Of a DNA stretch of 64,000 nucleotides, positions 8,486-17,369 are shown piece by piece. Position numbers and translations under genes: made by a program. The stretch spans positions 1 through 64,000 of the forward strand of contig DAIDLI010000140.1 in the NCBI GenBank assembly GCA_027449545.1. The letters run 5' to 3'. Under the pieces are notes generated by a model that saw only the letters and a program-made list of their open reading frames with translations, was not told where the DNA came from and did not search any database. The stretch is from Acidobacteriaceae bacterium (GTDB lineage: Bacteria > Acidobacteriota > Terriglobia > Terriglobales > Acidobacteriaceae). How positions within the stretch are numbered: the first letter of the stretch is position 1; every line of letters starts with the position of its first letter.

Positions 8486-9270
8486 GGCAACTCTGCCGCA
8501 GATTCGAGATCGAGGTAGACCGTTGCATCGGGATGGGTGCGCAGGATGGTTGCGGGGCAAGCGGTGGAGATTGGCTCCTCAATCGTACGGCGCACGATCG
8601 CTGCCTTGCGCGGTCCCGGCACGGAGACGATCAGTTTCGGAGCGCGCAGCAGCGCGGGAATGGTCAGCGTCAGCGCTTTGCCCGGTACATCATTCAGGCT
8701 GGGAAACCATCCTTCGGCTGCCTGCTGGGCACGGCATGCATCATCGAGTGAGACAACTTTCATGTCCGCGGGATCCTGAAAGTCAGCTTCGCCCGGGTCA
8801 TTAAAGGCGAGGTGGCCATTTTCGCCGATACCGAGCAGGCATAGCTGAGGGTCCGCCTGTCGCAGCGCCTCAGAGTACGCACGGCACTCTTCGGTTGGAT
8901 CGTTGTTGCCGTTGACCCCCAGGAACTGGCATATGGGTACGCGACTCGTCAGCCGCTCACGCAGATACCGGCGGAAGGAAGCCGGATGATCTGGGCTGAT
9001 GCCAATGTACTCGTCCATGTGGAAGCCAAGGACCTTCTCCCACGGCAAGCCGGAGATGGCGGTGAGGGCATCAAGCGTGGCCATCTGCGAGGCGCCGGTG
9101 GCGAAGATGACGCCAATGCGGTCGCGCACGGCGGCGTGTTGGCGCATGGCAGCGGCTGCATCCCGGGCGGCGGCCGCTCCGGCGGCTTCCCTGCTGGAAT
9201 AGACCTGCAGACGCAGTTTTCCGACGACGATTTCCCGAACCGGTTCAATAGTCATGGATGAAGATGTCAT
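8482..9270 (-). CDS. nagB: Glucosamine-6-phosphate deaminase-like protein (NagB family)
   Basis: NagB converts glucosamine-6-phosphate to fructose-6-phosphate and ammonia in the cytoplasm. Diagnostic motifs are VIFATGASQMATLDAL (sugar-phosphate loop), LGFHMDEYIGI and LLGIGENGHLAFNDPGEADF. These are the deaminase versions rather than those of 6-phosphogluconolactonase. The start is uncertain: ATG 9270 leaves a 7-base gap after the CBM9-like gene; ATG 9300 would overlap it and ATG 9255 would fit the family N-terminus best. It is followed by the transporter through an ATGA overlap. No nagA, nagK or PTS gene lies nearby, so the phosphorylated substrate must come from elsewhere, or the enzyme has another amino-sugar substrate. 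Confidence 0.88.
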   Translation of the reverse strand: MTSSSMTIEPVREIVVGKLRLQVYSSREAAGAAAARDAAAAMRQHAAVRDRIGVIFATGASQMATLDALTAISGLPWEKVLGFHMDEYIGISPDHPASFRRYLRERLTSRVPICQFLGVNGNNDPTEECRAYSEALRQADPQLCLLGIGENGHLAFNDPGEADFQDPADMKVVSLDDACRAQQAAEGWFPSLNDVPGKALTLTIPALLRAPKLIVSVPGPRKAAIVRRTIEEPISTACPATILRTHPDATVYLDLESAAELP

Positions 9271-9277
9271 AAATTCG

Positions 9278-10114
9278 TCAATTATCTCTTCCGGTGGCAT
9301 TTGCTTTTACGAAGTGGACAGTGCCGAAGGATTTCGGCTGATGGAAAGAATTCTGCGGAAGCTTCTGCGGAAGCGCACCCCAACTCATGTTGTGACGATG
9401 AGGAGCCGTACCGTCCGACCGATAGAAATTAAGATGCCAGACCTCGCCGCGCGCTATTCCTGAGGAAGTAAGGGCAGCGATCGGAATCCTCCACTCCGAG
9501 GTCCAGACGTGCTGTGCAGCGTCCACCCGTGTGACGTGGTCGAATCCGGAATTCCATTGCGGATCGTTGAAGGGCTTCTTGGTTAAATCGATCTCCAGGT
9601 CGATCCACTGATTATTCGGAGCCACTTCGAACTCGAAATAGTGGGAGGGCCGCATGGAGTCGGGTGCGATGAATGCCTCCACCACATCCTTTTCCCAGAG
9701 GCCCCAGCGCTCCTTGTGTGGATCCTCGCCCTCGAACACGTTGAGGGTTTCATAGTGGCACCAGAACGCGAGGTAAAGATAATCTCGGGTCCAGCGGCTG
9801 GCCACTTGCGTCTCCAATTGTGGATAGGAGGTGCGAACGAAGGCAGCCTGGTCGAAGCTCACCCGCTGAGCCGCCGACCAGAATGGCTTCTTCAGATTGC
9901 CGTCCGGCCGAATATCGTGGGACGCCCATGTCGAAAGGATTACCGGATGATTACGCTGCATTTCTTGCTTTTGGTCCGACCCGTTCGCACCTGCCTTTGC
10001 GATCGACAGCCCAGGACAGGGAGTCGCCAGCGCGATGCAGAGAATGGCTGCGCCAGCCGAAAGAGGCCGGCAGGCGCAGGACAAGTTTCGCAGTCGGGTC
10101 ATTTCTTTCCTCAT
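9278..10114 (-). CDS. Secreted CBM9-like carbohydrate-binding protein
   Basis: The 278-residue product has an N-terminal export signal (hydrophobic stretch about residues 17-35, ending near CPGLSIAKA). One carbohydrate-binding family 9-like beta-sandwich follows, seen in NLKKPFWSAAQRVSFD, YLYLAFWCHYETLNVFEG, LWEKDVVEAFIAP, YFEFEVAPNNQWIDLEID and WTSEWRIPIAAL. Proteins of this fold bind sugars or reducing ends of glycans; no catalytic residues are evident. ATG 10114 overlaps the DUF4832 gene's stop (ATGA); ATG 10102 is an alternative. The position between a putative glycosidase and nagB suggests glycan binding in the periplasm or on the cell surface. Confidence 0.8.
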   Translation of the reverse strand: MRKEMTRLRNLSCACRPLSAGAAILCIALATPCPGLSIAKAGANGSDQKQEMQRNHPVILSTWASHDIRPDGNLKKPFWSAAQRVSFDQAAFVRTSYPQLETQVASRWTRDYLYLAFWCHYETLNVFEGEDPHKERWGLWEKDVVEAFIAPDSMRPSHYFEFEVAPNNQWIDLEIDLTKKPFNDPQWNSGFDHVTRVDAAQHVWTSEWRIPIAALTSSGIARGEVWHLNFYRSDGTAPHRHNMSWGALPQKLPQNSFHQPKSFGTVHFVKANATGRDN

Positions 10115-11547
10115 TGCGGCCGCACGTCAAGAGTGCCCAGGTCATACCAGCCATCGCTTTGGCGGCCAGCAATCGCGAGGCGGATCGCTGGAGCGCCGGT
10201 ATCCGGATCCACCAGCGCGATGCGGACATGGTAAGTGCCTGACGGCAAGTCGCGAGGTATATACACGGGCTCGTCTACTACGGAATCACCCGGCAGCCAG
10301 TTTCTTACGTCCGCGGGAATGTAAATTACGCTTTTGGCGCCCGAAGACCACAGTTGCATGGCCAGCCGATATTTGCGATACACAGGAGCTACGCCGGCGT
10401 TATACCACCACATGTTCACCGGCATCATCGCGCCGGGAGCGATCTGGCTGGAGTACTCCAGACGACGCAGGATGAACCTGTAGCCCATGCGCTTTTGGAA
10501 CTGATTAAACTGCGGCTTCCAAGCCTGCGGAATGGGCGAAGATTTCAAATTCACCGAGGTCACGTGCCAGCGCAGCGCCTGAGCAAGGATGTAGTTCACA
10601 TCATAGCCATCGCGCATCCACTGTGAGACGGTACCGCATACCTCGAGCGAAACCGGGCGGTGTTTCCACACGTCGCCGATGCCGGTTTGGACCACCTCTT
10701 CCGGATACTGATCCAGCATCTCGGGAGAGTGATGGGCGCTGATCCTCATGTCGCCCCAGCAATCGAGCCGCCAGCCCGCCCCGTGCTGGGTGCCATAGGC
10801 GAGCGCCTCGGGCTCGTCAAAGTTCATCAATAGCGTCGTATGGGGAAACGCATTGAGCCAGATGTCGATCAGAGGCTTCTGGTATTGGAACGCGGGCATA
10901 TAGTGGCTCCAGCCTTCGCCCCAATACCCCACCGAGGAGATGTCCACGCTGTCCAGGATCGGATTACCGTTGTAGCGGCGGCCGGCAGCCGCTACGAATT
11001 CGCCCCAGTACTTCAGGTAAAGCGGATCACCGAAGTCTGGCTGCCAGATCGCGCCGTCCTTGTCGGTCGGCTTGTTCGCGCGGCGTGCACCGGAGTTGCG
11101 ATACCACTCCGGCAGCGCGTCGCAGCGGGTGTTGGTTTGCACCACTCTGGGATTACAGTCCGAGTAAGGCATCAGACGAATGGCCAGCCTTTGTCCGTGC
11201 TTCTGCGCTTCGGCCAGGGCCAGATCGATGATGTCCCAGCGGTAGTGGCCGTGCTCCGGTTCGAGCGTATCCCAATACCAGCGCAGATACGCGATCGAGG
11301 TGTCCGGAAAATCTGGCTTGGTCGGCGCAGCATGGACCTCTGTTTCGGGACCACGCTCCGACCAGGTATACAGCGGATTGACCGCATCGCCATTGAAGCG
11401 TTGGAATGTTTCGACGCCCATGTCAGGATTCACCAGCACATCCTGGATCTCAGCCGGACGGACGACCACCGTCGGTTGCTGGGCTATGGCCGCTACCGCT
11501 GGGCCGAACAACAATGCGAAAGCTGCCACTGGGAGGACACGTCTCAT
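10111..11547 (-). CDS. Secreted DUF4832-type putative glycoside hydrolase
   Basis: The product of about 478 residues has a Sec signal (MRRVLPVAAFALLFGPAVAA). A TIM-barrel-like domain follows, with ETFQRFNGDAVNP, YLRWYWDTLEPEHGHYRWD and LAIRLMPYS. The C-terminal beta domain resembles DUF4832 (NMWWYNAGVAPVYRKYRLA to the end). Two glutamates stand in likely active-site loops: one in SVGYWGEGW (about residue 211) and one in NFDEPEA (about 245). Both have counterparts in the divergent gene at 11818. ATG 11547 is preceded by GAGAAG; ATG 11568 is an alternative. It is the first gene of the five-gene leftward operon. Substrate unknown; glycosidase activity is inferred from fold and context. Confidence 0.75.
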   Translation of the reverse strand: MRRVLPVAAFALLFGPAVAAIAQQPTVVVRPAEIQDVLVNPDMGVETFQRFNGDAVNPLYTWSERGPETEVHAAPTKPDFPDTSIAYLRWYWDTLEPEHGHYRWDIIDLALAEAQKHGQRLAIRLMPYSDCNPRVVQTNTRCDALPEWYRNSGARRANKPTDKDGAIWQPDFGDPLYLKYWGEFVAAAGRRYNGNPILDSVDISSVGYWGEGWSHYMPAFQYQKPLIDIWLNAFPHTTLLMNFDEPEALAYGTQHGAGWRLDCWGDMRISAHHSPEMLDQYPEEVVQTGIGDVWKHRPVSLEVCGTVSQWMRDGYDVNYILAQALRWHVTSVNLKSSPIPQAWKPQFNQFQKRMGYRFILRRLEYSSQIAPGAMMPVNMWWYNAGVAPVYRKYRLAMQLWSSGAKSVIYIPADVRNWLPGDSVVDEPVYIPRDLPSGTYHVRIALVDPDTGAPAIRLAIAGRQSDGWYDLGTLDVRPQ

Positions 11548-11751
11548 TCGGTCTTCTCGCACGCTCATGAAAGAAAGTGGAAAGTACGGGGAAGCTTTCC
11601 TTTGCCACATTGCCTTCTGTTTATAGGTCTTGCGCAAAAGCTCTCTCAGGAAGGCCAGCCTCGAGAGGTTCAGGAACTCCGCAAGAGTTCAACATGCGGA
11701 GCGTTCACCACTATGCACTGAGAGCCTGAAGAAAGGCAACTAAAAAATATT

Positions 11752-11796
11752 GCTTTTCTTACGATTGTGGACGATTATGTTTACTTTACGATCACT
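11752..11796. promoter_or_regulatory. Candidate DeoR-type operator C in the divergent promoter
   Basis: The stretch contains CTTACGATTG (11759-11768) and TGGACGATTA (11769-11778), exact ten-base neighbours, then ACTTTACGA at 11783-11791, a 9-mer also present in operator B. It lies 22-66 bases upstream of ATG 11818 and within the 270-base divergent region, so it could control both arms of the locus. Function is inferred from repetition and position. Confidence 0.45.
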
Positions 11797-11817
11797 TTTA
11801 CAGACAGAGGATACTTT

Positions 11818-13443
11818 ATGGCGAATCATTCAGACCAGGATTCCGGCGTATCAGCCATTCCTTCGAGAGGCAGATGGTCGCGCCGCGGCTTTCTGCGCGC
11901 GGGCATGTCCGCCTCTCTGACCGCTCCCCTGGTCCTTAACGGGGGCCGGCTGGCCGCTGAGGATCGCGGAGGCGAAGCCCTCGATTCCGCCTCCAGCTTC
12001 GGGACGGCAAAAGACCGGCTCGAACAGGGCCCCTTCCCTATTACTCAGGACGAAGGCTGGATGACCCTGGCCGTGACCACGCCGACGAAAGAGCATATTC
12101 GCAACTTCGGCCTGGGGCTGGTTGGCTACACATGGGAGGAGAACGGCCCCGCACTGCGTGTGCGCAACGGCAAGCAGACACTCGCCGACGCCGTAGAACG
12201 GATGGCGAGCCTGCCCTTCGTAGATGTGCTCTACATTCGCTGCGACTGGCGAAACGTACAGTCGCAAGCCGGCAAGCTGGACCTGAACCCGGTATTCGAC
12301 CTGACTCGAGACGCCGCGCGCCGGCACAATTTGAAATTCGCTTTCCGCATCCAACTGTCGAATCCCGAGTTCGAGCCGCAGCAACTTGCGTTACCTGACT
12401 TCGTGCGTGAGCGGGTTCCCCTGGTACCCATCGGCAAGATGCATTACCGCGGCCGTACTACCGAATTCGTGGAGCCTCGCTACGATCATCCCGCATTCCA
12501 GCGCGCCTTCCGCGAGTTGAATGAACTGCTGGCAGCCAAGTTCGATGGCGATCCTCTGCTCGAGTGGATGGACCTGATGCAGTACGGCTTCTGGGGTGAG
12601 AGTCACACCAACAACCTGCCCAACCCCTTTCCCAACTTCTACACCGCCGAGCAGACTTTCCTCCACATGACGCAGTTCCAACTCGACACCTGGAAGAAAA
12701 CGCAATTGGCGGTAAATACCGAGCCGGACATCAGCGGCGTCGGCAACAACCAGGTGAGGGACCTGGCCATACGCAACGGGTGCTGGCCGCGGTCCGACAG
12801 CATTGTGGTGGAAGAGCCTATCCAGATCGACCACCTGGCAAACCGTCCCCCGTGGCTAGCCGCCATCCTGGAGGACGGCGCTTACCGCCAATACGACCTC
12901 TCGCATATGCCCATCGATGCGGCGGGAGTACCGGAGCGCGAGAACGCCATGCTGCATGTCCTGGACCTTGGCGCAAACTACTGGGCATTATGGACCGAGG
13001 CGGAAAACCTGGAGGCCTACAACGAGAAATATCCCGAAGGCTTCCGCGCGCTCCAGCAGCGTATGGGTTATCGAATCCGCCCCGCATGGGTCTGGCAGCG
13101 CAAGCGCTGGGGCACTGAAGAGGTCATCGTGGCCGTCGCCAATGACGGTGTTGCCGGAGTCCCCGGCGTACTGCGGCTCAGCCTGGAGAATGCGGATGGT
13201 TCTATCCGGGTGAGCGGCACCCTCGATACTGGCCAGCCCTACGGCGGCAGAATCCGCGAAGCCTCGCTCATTCTGCCGCCCGGTCTCGGCGCCGTGGACC
13301 TGAAATTGACTGCGCAGTTGGAGACCAAAGCCGGAGTCGCGCGCAAAGTGCGCTGGGCATGCCAGCAGCCTCTGGATTCCGACGGTGCCTTCCCGATCAA
13401 ACTGATGGCCCCGAACGATCCCAAATGGCGTAAGGGCATTTGA
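11818..13443 (+). CDS. Tat-exported DUF4832-like putative glycoside hydrolase
   Basis: This 541-residue protein starts at ATG 11818, with AGAGG seven bases upstream; a GTG-like upstream extension is unsupported. The N-terminus carries a twin-arginine signal, WSRRGFLRAGMSAS, so the protein is exported folded. It resembles the divergently encoded product at 10111-11547: both share a WGE loop (here YGFWGESHTNN), an N-x-EP stretch (VNTEPD) and QRMGYR before the C-terminal beta domain. The WGE glutamate (about residue 261) and the later glutamate (about 302) are candidate catalytic residues. Such pairs suggest two related activities on one glycan. It is the first gene of the rightward operon. Substrate unknown. 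Confidence 0.75.
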   Translation: MANHSDQDSGVSAIPSRGRWSRRGFLRAGMSASLTAPLVLNGGRLAAEDRGGEALDSASSFGTAKDRLEQGPFPITQDEGWMTLAVTTPTKEHIRNFGLGLVGYTWEENGPALRVRNGKQTLADAVERMASLPFVDVLYIRCDWRNVQSQAGKLDLNPVFDLTRDAARRHNLKFAFRIQLSNPEFEPQQLALPDFVRERVPLVPIGKMHYRGRTTEFVEPRYDHPAFQRAFRELNELLAAKFDGDPLLEWMDLMQYGFWGESHTNNLPNPFPNFYTAEQTFLHMTQFQLDTWKKTQLAVNTEPDISGVGNNQVRDLAIRNGCWPRSDSIVVEEPIQIDHLANRPPWLAAILEDGAYRQYDLSHMPIDAAGVPERENAMLHVLDLGANYWALWTEAENLEAYNEKYPEGFRALQQRMGYRIRPAWVWQRKRWGTEEVIVAVANDGVAGVPGVLRLSLENADGSIRVSGTLDTGQPYGGRIREASLILPPGLGAVDLKLTAQLETKAGVARKVRWACQQPLDSDGAFPIKLMAPNDPKWRKGI

Positions 13444-13455
13444 GATTCCCACCTT

Positions 13456-13492
13456 CATCCCGGCTGCTCGATCGTGTGAGCAGCCCGGGATG
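13456..13492 (+). other. Strong intercistronic hairpin
   Basis: CATCCCGGCTGCTC at 13456-13469 pairs with GAGCAGCCCGGGATG at 13478-13492 with one bulged base and an eight-base loop. It lies in the 72-base gap between two co-directional genes and lacks a following T-run. It is more likely a partial terminator or RNA-stability element than a full terminator. Confidence 0.55.
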
Positions 13493-13515
13493 TTCACACA
13501 CCGAGGACAGTTGAG

Positions 13516-15747
13516 ATGACGACGAGAAGGCGGTTTCTCGCTGCGAACCTGTTTGCCGCGGTGGGCTTCGGCTCCGGGCTAAGACGCTCCTTTGCGCAAG
13601 ATAAACAGGCCGATGCCGCCGGCCACAACGCGGCTCCCGGAGGAGCAGGGGTGGATTTCTGGAATGACTGGGCTGATCAACTCAAGGCCACGATGAACCG
13701 CAGCCGCGCAGCACGTATGAGCACGCTGGCTGAGATTCATTCGCCGTCGCAGGCAAACGCGCGCGTAGAGATGATTCGCTCCAAACTCTGGCAGTTGCTG
13801 GGCGGTCAACTGGAGCGCGGTGACCTGAATGCGAAGATCACCGGCTCTCTGCAAGGCTCCGGATTTCGTATTGAAAAGCTTGTCTACGAGAGCGCACCCG
13901 GGGTGGTGGTGACGGCCAACCTTTATCTTCCCGCTGCTGGAGATCCCCCGTACCCGGCAATTCTGGCGCCGGTCGGTCATTCGGATAACGGAAAGGCATA
14001 TCGACCGTATCAGCATCTCTATCAGAACCTCGCCCGCCAGGGTTACGTCGTGCTCGCCTATGATCCGTGGGGGCAGGGCGAGCGGCTCCAGTACATCCAT
14101 GCGAAAACCGGGCGCAGCTTGATGGAGCCCACCGACGAGCACTCCATGGCAGGGCGGCCCATGCTGCTGCTCGGCCAGAGTCTGGCCCAGTACTTTACGT
14201 GGGATGGTATCCGCGGAGTGGATTACCTGCTCACCCGCCCCGAGGTCGATTCGAAGCGCATTGGCTGCACCGGACAATCCGGGGGCGGCACCATGACCAT
14301 GTATCTGGCAGCGCTGGAGCCGCGCATTGCCGCTGCAGTGGTGAACGAGGGCAATAGCGAAAACGTGGCCGGCCCCCAGTACGACCCGCCCGGCGCCGTG
14401 GATGATGCGGAGCAGGACGTTGTGGGCATGCTGCCGCTACACCTCGACCGCGGCGACATCCTGGCTGCCGCCGCTCCCAAGCCGCTTCTCATCTGCTACA
14501 CCACTCACGATCGCGGAGAAACCTACTCACCTGTCTACGACCAGGCGACCCAGGAGGTCTATCGCGAAGCCGCAGAGGTGTACAAGCTTCTGGGCGCGGA
14601 AGAGAAGATTCGCCTCACCGCCTCACATCTACCCCACGGTCTCGATTACACCAATCGCCAGCATACCTACCGCTGGTTCAATCGCTGGCTGAAGGAACAT
14701 GACGATGGACCAGTTGCTGAACCGGCATTTACGCCCTTTGCAGATACCGAGCTGAATGCCACCCGCACCGGACAGGTGGTGACTTCCCTGCCCAGCCGCA
14801 GTTCCGTACAGGTAGACCGCGACCGCCTCGCGCCCCTGATGAAGGCGCGCAAGGCGCAGGCGCGAAATGCAGACGAACTCCGCTCTACCCTCACCTCTCT
14901 GCTGGCCCTGAATGCCGCGAGTGCCCCCCCTGCCTCGCAGGTGCTCTCGACCACCGTGCGCCCGGGGATGACGATCGAGCAGTTCTTCTTCGAAACCGAA
15001 CCGAATGTGCGCGCTCCCGGATGGCTGCTGCGCCCAACTTCAGTCGAGCGCCCCGCCGTCGTCCTGTATCTGGCGGATGACTGCGGCCATAGCCTGGTCG
15101 AAGATCTGGGCTCCTGCGATCGCCTCCTCGCCGCCGGCTACGCAATTTGCTCCATTGCCCCGCGTGGCCTGGGTATTGCACGGCCTCGATTTCCGCGTGG
15201 GGGTCCCAACTACTACACTCCCATCTCCATCGTCGCCGAACGCTACGCGTGGGCATGGCTCGCGCTCGGCGCTCCGGTGGCGGGACAGCGCGTCCATGAT
15301 GCCATCCGGGCCATCGACTACCTCTCTACGCGAACCGATGTCAATGCCACGCAGGTCCGCGTCCTGGGCACTGGCAGCGTTGCGATCGCAGCTCAGATGG
15401 CGGCTTTCCTCGATAAGCGCGTCCACTCTCTGCTGCTCGATCGCAGTTTGGTGAGCTTCGCCGCGCTAGTCCAGACTCCCAATTACTCTCTCGATCTTTC
15501 CTGGTTTGTTCCCGAAATCCTTCAGCACATGGATCTGCCCGATCTTGCCGCTGGACTCGCGCCTCACTCATGCTGGATTCGGAATAGCGTTGACGCCGAC
15601 GGCGCACCTCTCGATCGCAGCACCGTCAAGCAGCGCTTTCTCGAAGCGAGCAGCGGGCATCAGGAATTGCCGGGCAACCTTCATTTCGTCGTGGAAAGCT
15701 CCGACGATCCGCAGAGCACCTATCTCGACTGGCTGCGAAGCACATAG
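13516..15747 (+). CDS. Tat-exported two-domain alpha/beta hydrolase (acetyl xylan esterase-like)
   Basis: The 743-residue protein has a twin-arginine signal (TTRRRFLAANLFAAVGFG) followed by two alpha/beta hydrolase domains. The first (about 60-400) resembles acetyl xylan or glucuronoyl esterase-type enzymes, with nucleophile S255 in CTGQSGGG and YDPWGQGER. A late acid and histidine are likely near HLPHGLDYT. The second (about 470-740) keeps the fold, but its nucleophile elbow reads GTGSVA and looks inactive. A second protein of this two-domain type is encoded at 24888-26882. It probably removes ester groups or esterified side chains from the glycan before the glycosidases act. It sits 72 bases after the DUF4832-like gene. 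Confidence 0.82.
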   Translation: MTTRRRFLAANLFAAVGFGSGLRRSFAQDKQADAAGHNAAPGGAGVDFWNDWADQLKATMNRSRAARMSTLAEIHSPSQANARVEMIRSKLWQLLGGQLERGDLNAKITGSLQGSGFRIEKLVYESAPGVVVTANLYLPAAGDPPYPAILAPVGHSDNGKAYRPYQHLYQNLARQGYVVLAYDPWGQGERLQYIHAKTGRSLMEPTDEHSMAGRPMLLLGQSLAQYFTWDGIRGVDYLLTRPEVDSKRIGCTGQSGGGTMTMYLAALEPRIAAAVVNEGNSENVAGPQYDPPGAVDDAEQDVVGMLPLHLDRGDILAAAAPKPLLICYTTHDRGETYSPVYDQATQEVYREAAEVYKLLGAEEKIRLTASHLPHGLDYTNRQHTYRWFNRWLKEHDDGPVAEPAFTPFADTELNATRTGQVVTSLPSRSSVQVDRDRLAPLMKARKAQARNADELRSTLTSLLALNAASAPPASQVLSTTVRPGMTIEQFFFETEPNVRAPGWLLRPTSVERPAVVLYLADDCGHSLVEDLGSCDRLLAAGYAICSIAPRGLGIARPRFPRGGPNYYTPISIVAERYAWAWLALGAPVAGQRVHDAIRAIDYLSTRTDVNATQVRVLGTGSVAIAAQMAAFLDKRVHSLLLDRSLVSFAALVQTPNYSLDLSWFVPEILQHMDLPDLAAGLAPHSCWIRNSVDADGAPLDRSTVKQRFLEASSGHQELPGNLHFVVESSDDPQSTYLDWLRST

Positions 15748-15763
15748 GCAGCTATCGAAGACA

Positions 15764-15840
15764 CCTTTCGTTCTTGACATGTTTGGCTCCACACTCCTAT
15801 CCTTTCGTTCTTATTGGTAAGCAAACGAAATATCTTACGA
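15764..15840. promoter_or_regulatory. Candidate DeoR-type operator D with 12-bp repeat
   Basis: CCTTTCGTTCTT occurs twice, at 15764-15775 and 15801-15812. The second copy is part of an imperfect palindrome: TTTCGTT at 15803-15809 faces AACGAAA at 15824-15830, enclosing CTTA-TTGG-TAAG. TATCTTACGA follows at 15831. The element ends 22 bases before the Gfo/Idh/MocA start, so this gene may have its own regulated promoter inside the rightward cluster. Confidence 0.5.
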
Positions 15841-15862
15841 ATCTTCCCTGGAGAGGAATGCG

Positions 15863-17266
15863 ATGGACAGACGAGAATTTCTGATGGGCGCGGGAACAGC
15901 GCTGACGACCGCCAGCATGACAGCGCGTTCCTATGCCCGCATTGCCGGCGCCAATGACCGCATCCGGCTCGCACAGCTTGGCTGCGGCAGCCGCAGCGAG
16001 GGCCACGTCCACATGGCTCATCTGGCCAGCCGCACGGTTCCACTGGAGGTCGTGGCGGTCTGCGATCTCTGGAATAAGGCTCGCGATGCGCGCGCCGCCC
16101 AGGTGCAACAACTCTTTGGAAACCGGCCGCGCACCTTCCAGTATTCCGAACAGATGCTGGCACTGCCCGACATTGACGGAGTGATGATCGCTACGGGCGA
16201 CTTTCAACATGCCAAACTCTGTACGGAGGTGGTGAAGGCCGGCAAGGACTGCTACGTTGAGAAGCCTTTCGCCAATGTACTCTCAGAGGCAAAAGAGGCC
16301 CGAGACGCCGTCAAGGCTTCCAAGCAGGTAGTGCAAATGGGCACCCAGCACCGCAGCCAGCCCTATCCTCTGGCGGTCCGTGACATCATTCGTTCCGGAC
16401 GCATCGGCCAGGTAGTGCACATCGAGCAGGAATGGAACGTCAACGAGGAACGCTGGCGGTTCGTGGAAGGCGACACCGGCATCTCGCCTGAGATGCTGCA
16501 AGACCGTAGCATGGAATGGAAGCAGTGGCTCTATGGCCGCAAATCGGGCCTGCGGGAAGAAGACACGGACTGGAAGCGCTGGCTTCTGGGAAAACCCGAC
16601 CGCCCGTTCAATCCGCATCAATATCTCGAGTTCCGGCTCTACAAAGACTTCTCCTCCGGCATCTTCGACCAGTGGTTGAGCCACGGTAGCGACCTGGTCC
16701 ACCTCTGGACCGACGAAGCCTATCCGGTGAGCGTAGTGAGTAACGGCGGCATCTTCGTCTGGAAAGACGACCGCGAGAATCCAGATACCTGCGTTACCGC
16801 GATTACTTATCCCAAGGGCTTTCTGTATACCTATAAGACGACCTTCGGCAACAGCTACCGCAGCTTCTCCCGCATCCAGGGACGCGACGGAACGATCGAG
16901 AACTACGGCGGCGAGGGAGCATCCCTGTTCATCACAACCGCCGAAGGCGGCCGCAAGGAATACGATCCCTGGGATGCCGGGCTGGTCTACACCAAGCCGC
17001 CTTGCACCGGCCCCGCCGATGACCATCAGACCCAGTTGAGCGTTCCGGGCGCGCCGCAAGCCAATTCGCTAGGCCCGGATGATGACGACGTGGGCCACAT
17101 CCTCAACTGGCTCCGAGCCATGCAGGATCGCCGCGAACCCAACGCAAACGTCGATCACGGCTTTTCACACGCGCTCGTCTGCATCATGGCCACCGACTCC
17201 TATTGGAGCGGCAAGCGGCTCTATTGGGATCCGAAGACCGAGCAGATTCTGGATCACGCAGTCTGA
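15863..17266 (+). CDS. Tat-exported Gfo/Idh/MocA-family oxidoreductase
   Basis: This 467-residue NAD(P)-type sugar oxidoreductase carries a twin-arginine signal (MDRREFLMGAGTAL), so it is exported with its cofactor bound, as glucose-fructose oxidoreductases are. The Rossmann fold shows IRLAQLGCGSRSEGH and VVAVCDLW; the family motif EKP is at residues 133-135 in CYVEKPFANVL. The C-terminal domain includes the substrate-binding stretch SSGIFDQWLSHGSDLVH. In other bacteria, members of this family oxidise C3 of glycosides, forming the keto-sugars that DUF1080 and isomerase-like partners process. Both partners are encoded in the opposite arm of this locus. Substrate unknown. Confidence 0.9.
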   Translation: MDRREFLMGAGTALTTASMTARSYARIAGANDRIRLAQLGCGSRSEGHVHMAHLASRTVPLEVVAVCDLWNKARDARAAQVQQLFGNRPRTFQYSEQMLALPDIDGVMIATGDFQHAKLCTEVVKAGKDCYVEKPFANVLSEAKEARDAVKASKQVVQMGTQHRSQPYPLAVRDIIRSGRIGQVVHIEQEWNVNEERWRFVEGDTGISPEMLQDRSMEWKQWLYGRKSGLREEDTDWKRWLLGKPDRPFNPHQYLEFRLYKDFSSGIFDQWLSHGSDLVHLWTDEAYPVSVVSNGGIFVWKDDRENPDTCVTAITYPKGFLYTYKTTFGNSYRSFSRIQGRDGTIENYGGEGASLFITTAEGGRKEYDPWDAGLVYTKPPCTGPADDHQTQLSVPGAPQANSLGPDDDDVGHILNWLRAMQDRREPNANVDHGFSHALVCIMATDSYWSGKRLYWDPKTEQILDHAV

Positions 17267-17300
17267 GTGCTCGATAGACAGCAAATTGGCCGCGGCGCCC

Positions 17301-17330
17301 GCACGCTGAGTCCTGCAATCTCCAGCGTGC
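17301..17330 (+). other. Intercistronic hairpin
   Basis: GCACGCTG (17301-17308) pairs with CAGCGTGC (17323-17330) across a 14-base loop, in the 103-base gap between the oxidoreductase and the FAD enzyme. There is no real T-run, only GCTTTCCC. It may attenuate or stabilise the transcript. Confidence 0.35.
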
Positions 17331-17369
17331 GCTTTCCCGGGGCAATCGCGCATTGCTGAGGGTCCGTCA

